DNA from: SXOA01 sp046153945
GTDB taxonomy: Bacteria; Planctomycetota; Planctomycetia; Pirellulales; Pirellulaceae
DNA length: 64,000 nucleotides
Assembly (NCBI GenBank): GCA_046153945.1
Contig: JBJXFF010000208.1
Span: forward strand, 1-64,000
Direction: 5' to 3'
Shown: in pieces, positions 42,825-50,315 of the stretch
Layout: each line of letters opens with the position of its first letter
Numbering within the stretch: position 1 is the first letter of the stretch
The notes under the pieces: generated by a model
The model's database searches: none
Seen by the model: only the letters and a program-made list of their open reading frames with translations
Told to the model about the DNA's origin: nothing
Program-made: the position numbers and the translations under genes

Positions 42825-43118
42825 AAGTGCCAATCTATTCCTGTTCTCGGTTCCGGAAATGGGAAGGTTGCTCGCGCGGACCTCCCCCAAATGCCTCAGG
42901 CTTTGGACGCTGTCACGCCTCCATTCGTTCCGAGAATGACGGCGTTTCCGCAGGGGCAATTGACAGCGGCAAGTGATGGCAGTTGTACTACGTGGCAGGC
43001 AATGGAAGCAAAAGGCGCTCCCAGGGCCTCAATTGAGAGGACATGGTTCGCAGATTTGGCACATTTGGGTGCTGTCCTATCCAATTGAAAAAGTCACAAC
43101 TCGTTACTGGATAAGCAC
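42825..43118. promoter_or_regulatory. Divergent promoter region of surface protein and DUF2760 operon
   Basis: The 294 bases between the two divergent starts contain no gene. They should hold both promoters. I could not identify a convincing -35/-10 pair. Confidence 0.4.
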
Positions 43119-43679
43119 ATGGGAAGCATTGGGTTGGCATTTCGAGTATTCTTTAAGACCATGTTCAGTGCGGAAGTTTCCCGTCAGGTTCGCTCCGTTT
43201 TGGATGGCGAGCAGTTGCCAAAAATCACCACCGACGAAAAATCGAAACAACGGGAGGCTGAGCCAAAGACCCGCGTCCACGCCCCAGAACCCCCTCCAAA
43301 GAGGAGTGAAGCGATGACGCTGCTTGCCGCTTTGCAGCGCGAAGCTCGCCTCGTGGACCTTGTCCAGCAGCCGCTGGCGCAGTTCACGGATGAGCAAATT
43401 GGGGCTGCAGCCCGAGGAGTTTTGGGGGATAGCGCGGCGGTCTTGTCCAGGTTTTTTGCCTTGAAGCCCGTTCTGACCGAGAACGAGGGAGAACAGGTGC
43501 AAGTGCTCGCCGGATACGACCCAGGACGCTTCAAACTTTTGGGCAACGTGAGCGGCAATCCTCCCTATAACGGCAAACTTGCTCATGCTGGCTGGGAAGC
43601 GACCACTGTAAACCTGCCGAGTTGGACCGGAAACAAAACCTCGGCCAACATCATCGCCCCCGCGGAAGTCGAAATCTAA
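43119..43679 (+). CDS. DUF2760 domain protein
   Basis: The 186-residue product starts with an amphipathic/hydrophobic segment (IGLAFRVFFKTMF), has a charged, Pro-rich linker (about 28-65), and then the DUF2760 domain: ALQREARLVDLVQQPLAQFTD, EQIGAAARGVL, and, at the end, NVSGNPPYNGKLAHAGWEA followed by APAEVEI. DUF2760 genes are typically followed by genes for atypical Hsp70 proteins, as here, 17 bases downstream. It is probably a co-factor or membrane adaptor of those chaperones; no function has been shown. Confidence 0.9.
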   Translation: MGSIGLAFRVFFKTMFSAEVSRQVRSVLDGEQLPKITTDEKSKQREAEPKTRVHAPEPPPKRSEAMTLLAALQREARLVDLVQQPLAQFTDEQIGAAARGVLGDSAAVLSRFFALKPVLTENEGEQVQVLAGYDPGRFKLLGNVSGNPPYNGKLAHAGWEATTVNLPSWTGNKTSANIIAPAEVEI

Positions 43680-43696
43680 CTCTGTCCCCGGAAATC

Positions 43697-45475
43697 ATGT
43701 CCGTATTCGTCATTGGCATCGACCTTGGCACTACCAACAACGTTTTGGCGTACGCGCCGCTCGCCGGGGATGCGCCGGAAGTCAAAATCCTGCCGATTCC
43801 GCAACTCGTAGCGCCGGGAGTCGTGGAAGAGCGGACCAGTCTTCCCTCGTTCATCTATCTCCCCCCTGAGCAGGAAGGAAAAAGCGGAGCGTATGACCTG
43901 CCGTGGCGGAAAGGGAACACGAGTGCCGTGGGCGAGATTGCCCGCCGTCAGAGTGCCGAGTCGCCGCAGCGGAGCGTGAGTGCCGCCAAGAGCTGGCTCT
44001 GCCATAGTCGCGTTGACCGCCATCAGCCCATCCTTCCTTGGGGAGCACCGGCAGAGGTTCCCAAAGTGTCTCCGGTCACTGCCTCGCGGCGGTGTCTCGA
44101 ACATCTCATTGCGGCTTGGGAAGACGCCCACCCGGAAGCCCCCATCGCCGAGCAGCAGGTCATTCTCACGGTTCCTGCCTCCTTCGATGCCGCCGCCCGG
44201 GAACTGACGCGCGAAGCGGCTTTGGCGGCTGGGCTGCCGGCGGAATTGGTACTTCTCGAAGAGCCGCAGGCGGCTGTTTATTCGTGGCTGACGACGATGG
44301 GGGATCAGTGGCGAAAGGCGCTGAAGGTTGGGGATACACTGCTGGTGTGTGACGTTGGTGGCGGAACCACGGATTTGACCCTCGTCGGCGTGGGAGAAGA
44401 GAATGGCGAGTTGATGCTGCGCCGAATAGCTGTGGGAGACCATTTGCTCGTCGGCGGCGACAACATGGACCTCGCGCTGGCGCACTTCATGGCAGCAAAG
44501 TTCGGCGAGAAAGGGGTCAAGCTCGATCCCTGGCAGTCCGTCTCCCTCTGGCATTCCTGCCGCACGGCTAAAGAAACATTGCTGGCGGAAGATGGGCCGA
44601 AGAAGCATCCCCTCAGCGTCCTCGGCCGCGGCAGTAAGCTGATTGGCGGGACTGTCACTATCGACGTGGATCGAAAACATGCTTCGGAACTACTCCTGGA
44701 AGGTTTCTTTCCATCCGCTGCGATTTCCGATCGGCCCGCTCGCCGCCGGCAATCCGGGTTTCAAGAAATCGGCCTGCCGTTTGAATCCGATACGGGCATT
44801 ACGCGGCACTTGGCGGCATTTCTGTCCGCCCATGGCAGCGACCATGCCGTTCAGCCCACGGATGTCCTCTTCAACGGAGGCGTCTTCAAAGCCGAGCCCT
44901 TCCGTCAGCGGCTGATGGAAGTGTTGTCGTCGTGGGCACCCGATGCACCTCCCAAAATCCTGCAAGGAGAGCATGATTTGGATCACGCTGTGGCCCGTGG
45001 AGCGGCTTACTACGGATGGGCGAAGGAGCATGGGGGCGTGCGGATTCGAGGTGGTGCGCCGCGGTCGTACTACGTGGGAATCGAAACTTCCGGGCTCGCC
45101 ATCCCCGGCGCTCCCCGTCCGCTGCGGGCGCTCTGCGTGGTTCCCAACGGCATGGAGGAAGGAACCAGCATCGACGTCCCCTCCGGTGAATTCGGCCTGG
45201 TCGTGGGAGAGCCGGCGACCTTCCGCTTCTTCAGTTCCGCCACACGCAAACAAGATCGGCCGGGCGATCTGCTGCAGAGCTGGTCTGAAGAAGAACTTGC
45301 CGAAACCGATTCGCTCGAAGCAACCCTTCCAGCTGACGAAACGCTCGACAGCGATTCCGTCCCGGTCCGCTTTCAGTCGAAAATCACGGAACTCGGCGTC
45401 TTCGAACTCTGGTGCTGCGGCACCAAGAGCAATCAGCGGTGGAAGCTGGAGTTCAGCGTACGGAAGGAAGAGTAG
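43697..45475 (+). CDS. Atypical Hsp70-family protein (first)
   Basis: The 592-residue product has an actin-like ATPase domain with phosphate-1 GIDLGTTNN (7-15), phosphate-2 CDVGGGTTDLTLV (about 217-229), HLLVGGDNMDLALA, and the adenosine motif FNGGVFK (about 392). The C-terminal part (about 440-592) is a short beta-rich segment ending LWCCGTKSNQRWKLEFSVR, without the helical lid or EEVD tail of DnaK. It belongs to the uncharacterised Hsp70 group next to DUF2760. ATG 43697 was chosen because the ATPase strand begins at residue 4. A second, longer Hsp70 follows after a palindromic repeat. Confidence 0.92.
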   Translation: MSVFVIGIDLGTTNNVLAYAPLAGDAPEVKILPIPQLVAPGVVEERTSLPSFIYLPPEQEGKSGAYDLPWRKGNTSAVGEIARRQSAESPQRSVSAAKSWLCHSRVDRHQPILPWGAPAEVPKVSPVTASRRCLEHLIAAWEDAHPEAPIAEQQVILTVPASFDAAARELTREAALAAGLPAELVLLEEPQAAVYSWLTTMGDQWRKALKVGDTLLVCDVGGGTTDLTLVGVGEENGELMLRRIAVGDHLLVGGDNMDLALAHFMAAKFGEKGVKLDPWQSVSLWHSCRTAKETLLAEDGPKKHPLSVLGRGSKLIGGTVTIDVDRKHASELLLEGFFPSAAISDRPARRRQSGFQEIGLPFESDTGITRHLAAFLSAHGSDHAVQPTDVLFNGGVFKAEPFRQRLMEVLSSWAPDAPPKILQGEHDLDHAVARGAAYYGWAKEHGGVRIRGGAPRSYYVGIETSGLAIPGAPRPLRALCVVPNGMEEGTSIDVPSGEFGLVVGEPATFRFFSSATRKQDRPGDLLQSWSEEELAETDSLEATLPADETLDSDSVPVRFQSKITELGVFELWCCGTKSNQRWKLEFSVRKEE

Positions 45476-45476
45476 A

Positions 45477-45580
45477 GGCGAGCGGGGGGCGTCAGCCCCC
45501 TGATACTCGCCCAAGAGAAAGTTTTGATTCTCTTGAGACCAAGGTTTTAATATCAGGGGGCTGACGCCCCCCCGCTCGCC
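45477..45580. repeat. GGCGAGCGGGGGGCGTCAGCC-type palindromic element
   Basis: The arms 45477-45505 and 45551-45580 are reverse complements except for one extra G. The spacer includes a nested CAAGAGA/TCTCTTG hairpin. The element starts directly after the stop codon of the first Hsp70 gene and ends 12 bases before the second one starts, so it occupies the whole gap. Confidence 0.85.
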
Positions 45581-45592
45581 TTTTAGCACACC

Positions 45593-48532
45593 GTGGATAC
45601 CGACAACAATTTCGACGAACTTGCCAGCCGCTATGTAGTCGGTATCGACTTGGGGACGACAAACAGCGCGGTTTGCTACGTCGACACGTCGGAAAAGCCC
45701 TGGCGGGTGCAGGTTCTCTCGATTCCTCAGCTTGTTGCACCGGGACAAGTGGAGAAGCGAGATACGCTCCCCTCGTTCCACTATCAGCCGACGGCGGAGG
45801 AGGTGGCGGCTGGGGGAACGAAGCTCCCTTGGCCTAACAAGGAAGAAAAGACGAAAGGCAAGCTGGCAGCTTGCCCCACAGGGGCTGTTGGTTTTTATGC
45901 ACGGGATTTTGGGGGGCAGATATCAGGACGCATGATTGCGTCGGCGAAGTCTTGGCTCTGCCACAGCGGCGTCAATCGCACGAGCGATATCTTGCCCTGG
46001 CATGCGGCTGCGGATGTCGAGAAGCTTTCACCGGTGGAAGCCAGTGCTTGTTACTTGCGGCATATCCGCGATGCTTGGGACTTTCAGCACCCCAAGGAGC
46101 CGCTGGAAAAGCAAGACATCGTCCTCACGCTCCCAGCGTCGTTCGACGAAGTCGCGCGCGAGCTGACAGTAGAAGCCGCCGCGAAAGCCGGCTTGCCGCG
46201 CGTTGTGCTCATCGAAGAGCCGCAGGCGGCATTTTATGCCTGGATTTACAAGCACGCGGAGAACTGGGACCAACTGGTTGCTCCAGGACAGAAAATCCTC
46301 GTCTGCGACATCGGCGGCGGAACAACCGACTTTACGCTCATTCGCGTCCGCCGCGGCGAAGGGGGCAAGGTTCAGTTTCATCGCGTGGCTGTCGGCGATC
46401 ACCTGATTTTGGGTGGCGACAATTTTGATTTGGCCCTCGCCCAGCATGCTGAGAAAAAGCTGACCAGCGGCGGAAAGCTTCAGCCGCGGCAGTGGGATCT
46501 GCTCGTCCGCGCCAGCCGGCAGACGAAGGAAGAGTTGCTCGGCGATCGCGCGAGAGAGCAAGTGACAATTACCCTCCCTGGGTCCGGCTCCAAACTCATT
46601 GGGGGAAGTCTGCAAATCGGGCTCTCTGGCGAGGAGGTGCGAGAGGTACTCGTCGAGGGCTTCATGCCGCGAGTGGGCCTTTCGGACAAGCCGGCTCCCC
46701 GTCGCAGCGGTTTTCAGGAATTCGGCCTCCCCTATGCCAGCGATCCGGCGATCACCAAGTATCTCGCCGCATTTCTCTCGGCCCATCGGCATGTGGCGAT
46801 GGAGGAAGACGATGCCAAGACTGGTCATGATCCCGCTCGGCCCGACGTGGTTCTCTTTAACGGCGGCGTTTTTGAGTCGAGCCTCCTCAAACAGCGGCTC
46901 ATCGATTGTTTGAGCGAGTGGTTTGGGATGACGGATGCACCGTGGCAGCCGCTGGTCCTGGATAACGATCGACTCGATCTGGCCGTTGCCCGCGGAGCGG
47001 CCTACTACGGAATGGTCCGTCGCGGCGAGGGTGTAAAGATCGCCGCTGGGCTGGCGCGGACGTATTACTTGGGCCTTGATTCCGCGGATGCAAAAGAACC
47101 GCCGCAAGCCGTTTGCCTAGTCCCCGGCAACGCGGAACCGGGACAGGATATTACGCTCCCCGGCCGTCATTTTGACTTGCTCGTCTCCGAACCGGCGGAG
47201 TTTCCGCTCTACGTTTCCAGCACTCGCCTTGCTGATCGGCCCGGCGAAATGTCTCCCATCGACCCCGAGCAAATGACCGCCTTGCCGCCGATTCGGACCG
47301 CTCTCAAGACCAGCAGACGGAGCGAGCGAGGGATCGTCCCGGTGGAACTGCACGCTAGGCTCACAGAGATTGGAACCCTCGATCTATGGTGTAGCGAGGT
47401 AAACGGGGTCGGGAGGAGTTTTTGCGGTTCAGAATCAACTCCGACACCAGATCTTTCGAACACGAAAACCCCTCCCGACCCCTTCGTTCCCCGCACCTGG
47501 CGGCTTCAGTTCGATGTCCGCAGCGCTACTCAGACTGATGTCGAAGCTCATGAATCCGCGGCCGAAGGAGAAGGAATCGTCGACGAAGAGGCCTGGCAAG
47601 CCTGTCAGAAGGAAATAGAAACAACCTTTGGTGGTGATGCAAACCAATCGCCTGATTCGCTCCTCAAACGGCTGTCGGAGGCAATCGGCCTGGAACGCGG
47701 CGAGTGGCCGACGTCGCTATTGCGGCGGATTTGGGAAACGCTCCTTCAACTTGAACCGGGGCGTCGCAAGAGTCCGATTCACGAGGCCCGCTGGCTGAAT
47801 CTGCTGGGATACGCTCTTCGGCCCGGTTATGGCTTGGCCGTGGATGACTGGCGAGTGGCGGAAACGTGGCGAAAAGTGCAAGGAAAACTGGCGCACGCCG
47901 CCCCCACCAGCCGCACCGAGTCGCTGATTCTCTGGCGGCGGATCGCCGGCGGCTGTTCGGCGGGACAGCAGCGGGCGATTGCCGAGCCGCTTCTTTCCGC
48001 GGTCCGGACGCTCCACAAAAAGCAAATGACGGGCAAAGGGAGCGAACCGACCTTCGGTCCCCATGAAGGATTGGAAGTCCTCCGGCTGCTCGGCTCGCTG
48101 GAACTGCTCCCAGGCGAAACGAAAATTGAACTCGGCAATCTGCTCGTCGATCTGCTCCCCAAACGAAAGCTCGAGCAACTGCGGCCGGCGCTCGCCTGGG
48201 CACTCGGGCGCATTGGTGCTCGAGTTTCCGTTTATGGGCCACTAAATACTGTCGTTTCGCCGCGTGAAGCGGGAATCTGGGCCGAGAAGATTCTCGCGGC
48301 CGGCGAGAACGATCCGCTAAGTCAGTTCGCGCTCGTCCAAATCGCCCGCCGCACCGGCGACCGTTACCGAGACCTGCCGGACTCACTGCGGAAATCCATC
48401 GTGAATGAGCTAGTCCGCGCCAAGGCTCCTCCGCACTCTTTGGAGTTGGTTCGAACGGGTGGCCAACTTGATGATCAGGAGCAAGCCCGCGTGTTTGGAG
48501 AATCGCTGCCCAAGGGGCTGCGGATGCGATAG
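45593..48532 (+). CDS. Atypical Hsp70-family protein with DUF3731 C-terminus (second)
   Basis: The 979-residue product has an ATPase domain with GIDLGTTNS (17-25), CDIGGGTTDFTLI (about 238-250), HLILGGDNFDLALA and FNGGVFE, then a short beta domain to about 665, and a large all-helical DUF3731 domain (about 665-975: SLLKRLSEAIGLERGEWP, ARWLNLLGYALRPGYG, RTESLILWRRIAGG). It is co-linear with the first Hsp70 but has an additional segment at residues 605-630 encoded by an inserted palindrome, and a smaller hairpin-coded insertion near residue 90. GTG 45593 is the start. Probably works with the other Hsp70 and DUF2760. Confidence 0.92.
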   Translation: MDTDNNFDELASRYVVGIDLGTTNSAVCYVDTSEKPWRVQVLSIPQLVAPGQVEKRDTLPSFHYQPTAEEVAAGGTKLPWPNKEEKTKGKLAACPTGAVGFYARDFGGQISGRMIASAKSWLCHSGVNRTSDILPWHAAADVEKLSPVEASACYLRHIRDAWDFQHPKEPLEKQDIVLTLPASFDEVARELTVEAAAKAGLPRVVLIEEPQAAFYAWIYKHAENWDQLVAPGQKILVCDIGGGTTDFTLIRVRRGEGGKVQFHRVAVGDHLILGGDNFDLALAQHAEKKLTSGGKLQPRQWDLLVRASRQTKEELLGDRAREQVTITLPGSGSKLIGGSLQIGLSGEEVREVLVEGFMPRVGLSDKPAPRRSGFQEFGLPYASDPAITKYLAAFLSAHRHVAMEEDDAKTGHDPARPDVVLFNGGVFESSLLKQRLIDCLSEWFGMTDAPWQPLVLDNDRLDLAVARGAAYYGMVRRGEGVKIAAGLARTYYLGLDSADAKEPPQAVCLVPGNAEPGQDITLPGRHFDLLVSEPAEFPLYVSSTRLADRPGEMSPIDPEQMTALPPIRTALKTSRRSERGIVPVELHARLTEIGTLDLWCSEVNGVGRSFCGSESTPTPDLSNTKTPPDPFVPRTWRLQFDVRSATQTDVEAHESAAEGEGIVDEEAWQACQKEIETTFGGDANQSPDSLLKRLSEAIGLERGEWPTSLLRRIWETLLQLEPGRRKSPIHEARWLNLLGYALRPGYGLAVDDWRVAETWRKVQGKLAHAAPTSRTESLILWRRIAGGCSAGQQRAIAEPLLSAVRTLHKKQMTGKGSEPTFGPHEGLEVLRLLGSLELLPGETKIELGNLLVDLLPKRKLEQLRPALAWALGRIGARVSVYGPLNTVVSPREAGIWAEKILAAGENDPLSQFALVQIARRTGDRYRDLPDSLRKSIVNELVRAKAPPHSLELVRTGGQLDDQEQARVFGESLPKGLRMR
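45857..45875. repeat. Small hairpin within the second Hsp70 gene
   Basis: GGCAAGCT and AGCTTGCC pair around GGC. The encoded residues GKLAACPT have no counterpart in the adjacent paralogue, where LPWRKGN passes directly to TSAVG. It may be a minor palindromic insertion. Confidence 0.45.
47405..47482. repeat. Palindromic element inserted in frame in the second Hsp70 gene
   Basis: The left arm 47405-47422 (GGGGTCGGGAGGAGTTTT) and right arm 47465-47482 (AAAACCCCTCCCGACCCC) pair at 17 of 18 positions with a 42-base spacer. The region encodes residues of about 605-630 and keeps the frame open. Confidence 0.85.
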
Positions 48533-48571
48533 CACAGTCTTGCCTTGGCGGCGCAGCTCGTCTCTTTCGGC

Positions 48572-50212
48572 CTAAGGCAATTCATAACAGACCGCCTCTT
48601 CCGCATTGCGAATCAGCAGGAGCTTTCCGGCGAGGCAGAGATTATTCCAGGTCTTGCCGTGCAGGGCCTGGATTTTGCCGAGCTCGCGAAACTCGGCGGG
48701 GTCGGCAGCGACCAGGACGAGTTCGCCGGCTTCGGCGAGGACGAGGATTTTGTCGCCAACTCCGAGGACCTGGCCGTGACCGTAGCGCCCTTTTTTCCAG
48801 GTCGGCTTCAGAGTTTTGACTTCGACGCATTCCAGCACGCCGTCTGAGAGTCCGTACGCGTGGCCGGCGATGATGGTGATGTTGGTGAATTTTGTCTTCA
48901 GGACTCGCGGGTTTTTCTCCAGCGATTCCACGTTCCACTTCCCTCCCTCCAGCTTCACGGAAATCAGTTCCGCGCCGCTGCCGTAACCTTTGCTGAGGAG
49001 AAGTTGGTCGGTGCCGACGAGATGGGCCTGGGACGAGCTGGCCGGTCCATTGCTCCTTCCCTGCCAGGGGTGCGACCAGAGTTCTTTACCTGTCTTAATG
49101 TCGTTGCCGGTGACGGTGTCTTCGTTAACGCTGACGATTTGCCGTTCGCCGCCGAGCGTAATGAGGCTGGGGGAAGCATAGCTGATCTGCCGCTCCCCTC
49201 CTTCCCAGGCGACCTTGCCCGTTTCGATATCGTAGGCGATGAGGGACTTGGATTTCTGCAGCGGCCCGCCGGCGGGGATGACGACGAGATTGTCGACAAT
49301 CAGTGGCGAATTCGCTCGCCCCCACATCACAATCTCCTCGGCTGGGATTTGCTTCAGGCCGTAACGGGCCAGGAGATCGTCTTTCCAGAGGAGCTTGCCG
49401 GTCGCACCGTCGAGGCAACGAAGGACACCCGTCGCCCCCAGGGCGTAAACTTTGCCGTTGTGAATCGTCGGCGTCGAGCGCGGGCCGGCTCCCCCCAGGA
49501 CATTGAAATGGCGGGCCTGGATGCTGTCCCCCCAAACCGGCTTGCCCGTGGCGACTTCATAGCAGGTGACCCATTCCTCGTCGCCGCGCTGCTCGAGCGT
49601 CACCGCATAGCCGTTTTGGACGCTGAAAGCCGACCACCCCGCGCCGATTTTCTGCCGCCAGATTTCTTTGGGGGGCGTCGCCTTCCAATCGTCGGCCAGC
49701 TTCGGGCCAGGGAGATAGTTGCTCCGGTCGGGGCCGAGGAATTGGGAGAAGTCGTCGGGTGTCGAGGTCGCCAGATCGATCCCCGTCTGTTTCTTGTCGG
49801 ATTTGACCTCTCCGAGCGTCGCATCCTGTCGGGGAGCTCCGCGCCGGGCGATGGTGGGAATCATGTTCCCATTCACCTCGACGATTTCAAAGAAAACAAA
49901 GAACAACACAATCACCCCAGGAATCGCCAGAAATGTGAGCAGCCGCACGAGGCCAGGATAGCTGCTGCGGAGGACTAACCAGAGGAAGAAGGTCAGGACT
50001 GCGATAAAGCCGAGGATAAACGTGGAGAGGTTGAGAAACGCTTCATCGAACATCGGCGCGCGGGCGGCAATCTCATCCTGAAAAACGCGAGTAACCAGAA
50101 TCATCAACAGGCAGACGACGATCAGGAACGATGCGACCTTTCCGGGGAAATATCGCGGCGGCTTAGGACGAGGCTGTGCGGTGGGACCGGCCTGGGGCTT
50201 TGCTTCAGTCAT
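48572..50212 (-). CDS. Membrane-anchored PQQ-like beta-propeller protein
   Basis: The 546-residue product has three N-terminal membrane helices (about 25-45, 60-85 and 90-115) and a soluble beta-propeller from about 170 onward, with blades such as TCYEVATGKPVWGDS, RCLDGATGKLLWKDD, IAYDIETGKVAW and TGNDIKTGKELWSHPW. In planctomycetes such proteins probably function as envelope scaffolds; no catalytic site could be assigned. It lies 103 bases behind the PVC haem protein gene on the same strand, separated by a perfect palindrome. Confidence 0.88.
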   Translation of the reverse strand: MTEAKPQAGPTAQPRPKPPRYFPGKVASFLIVVCLLMILVTRVFQDEIAARAPMFDEAFLNLSTFILGFIAVLTFFLWLVLRSSYPGLVRLLTFLAIPGVIVLFFVFFEIVEVNGNMIPTIARRGAPRQDATLGEVKSDKKQTGIDLATSTPDDFSQFLGPDRSNYLPGPKLADDWKATPPKEIWRQKIGAGWSAFSVQNGYAVTLEQRGDEEWVTCYEVATGKPVWGDSIQARHFNVLGGAGPRSTPTIHNGKVYALGATGVLRCLDGATGKLLWKDDLLARYGLKQIPAEEIVMWGRANSPLIVDNLVVIPAGGPLQKSKSLIAYDIETGKVAWEGGERQISYASPSLITLGGERQIVSVNEDTVTGNDIKTGKELWSHPWQGRSNGPASSSQAHLVGTDQLLLSKGYGSGAELISVKLEGGKWNVESLEKNPRVLKTKFTNITIIAGHAYGLSDGVLECVEVKTLKPTWKKGRYGHGQVLGVGDKILVLAEAGELVLVAADPAEFRELGKIQALHGKTWNNLCLAGKLLLIRNAEEAVCYELP

Positions 50213-50230
50213 GAGTTCTTCCGTCCTATA

Positions 50231-50291
50231 TTCTTGCCACCCATTTTCTTGCCATCATTCTTGAGATTGGCAAGAAAATGGGTGGCAAGAA
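50231..50291. repeat. Perfect 23-base inverted repeat (TTCTTGCCACCC type)
   Basis: The arms 50231-50253 (TTCTTGCCACCCATTTTC and onward) and 50269-50291 are perfect reverse complements with a 15-base loop. Each arm also contains the CTTGCC unit twice. It occupies the intergenic space between the PVC haem protein and the propeller gene and could act as a terminator or RNA stabiliser. Confidence 0.85.
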
Positions 50292-50315
50292 GATTAGACG
50301 AGATGGTCTCTGCGA

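Noticed and set aside
42825..42959. N-terminal extension of the surface protein to 42959
   Set aside because: It contains no signal or known motif, while the ATG at 42824 is followed directly by the basic leader and the LEPR-XLL type motif.
43676..44680. A 334-codon minus-strand frame over the first Hsp70 gene
   Set aside because: The plus-strand product has all Hsp70 phosphate motifs, and the minus-strand frame has none of its own.
45593..48532. Reading the second Hsp70 as a pseudogene because of its internal palindromes
   Set aside because: The frame stays open through both insertions and the ATPase motifs and the DUF3731 domain are intact, so it is called as a functional gene with insertions.
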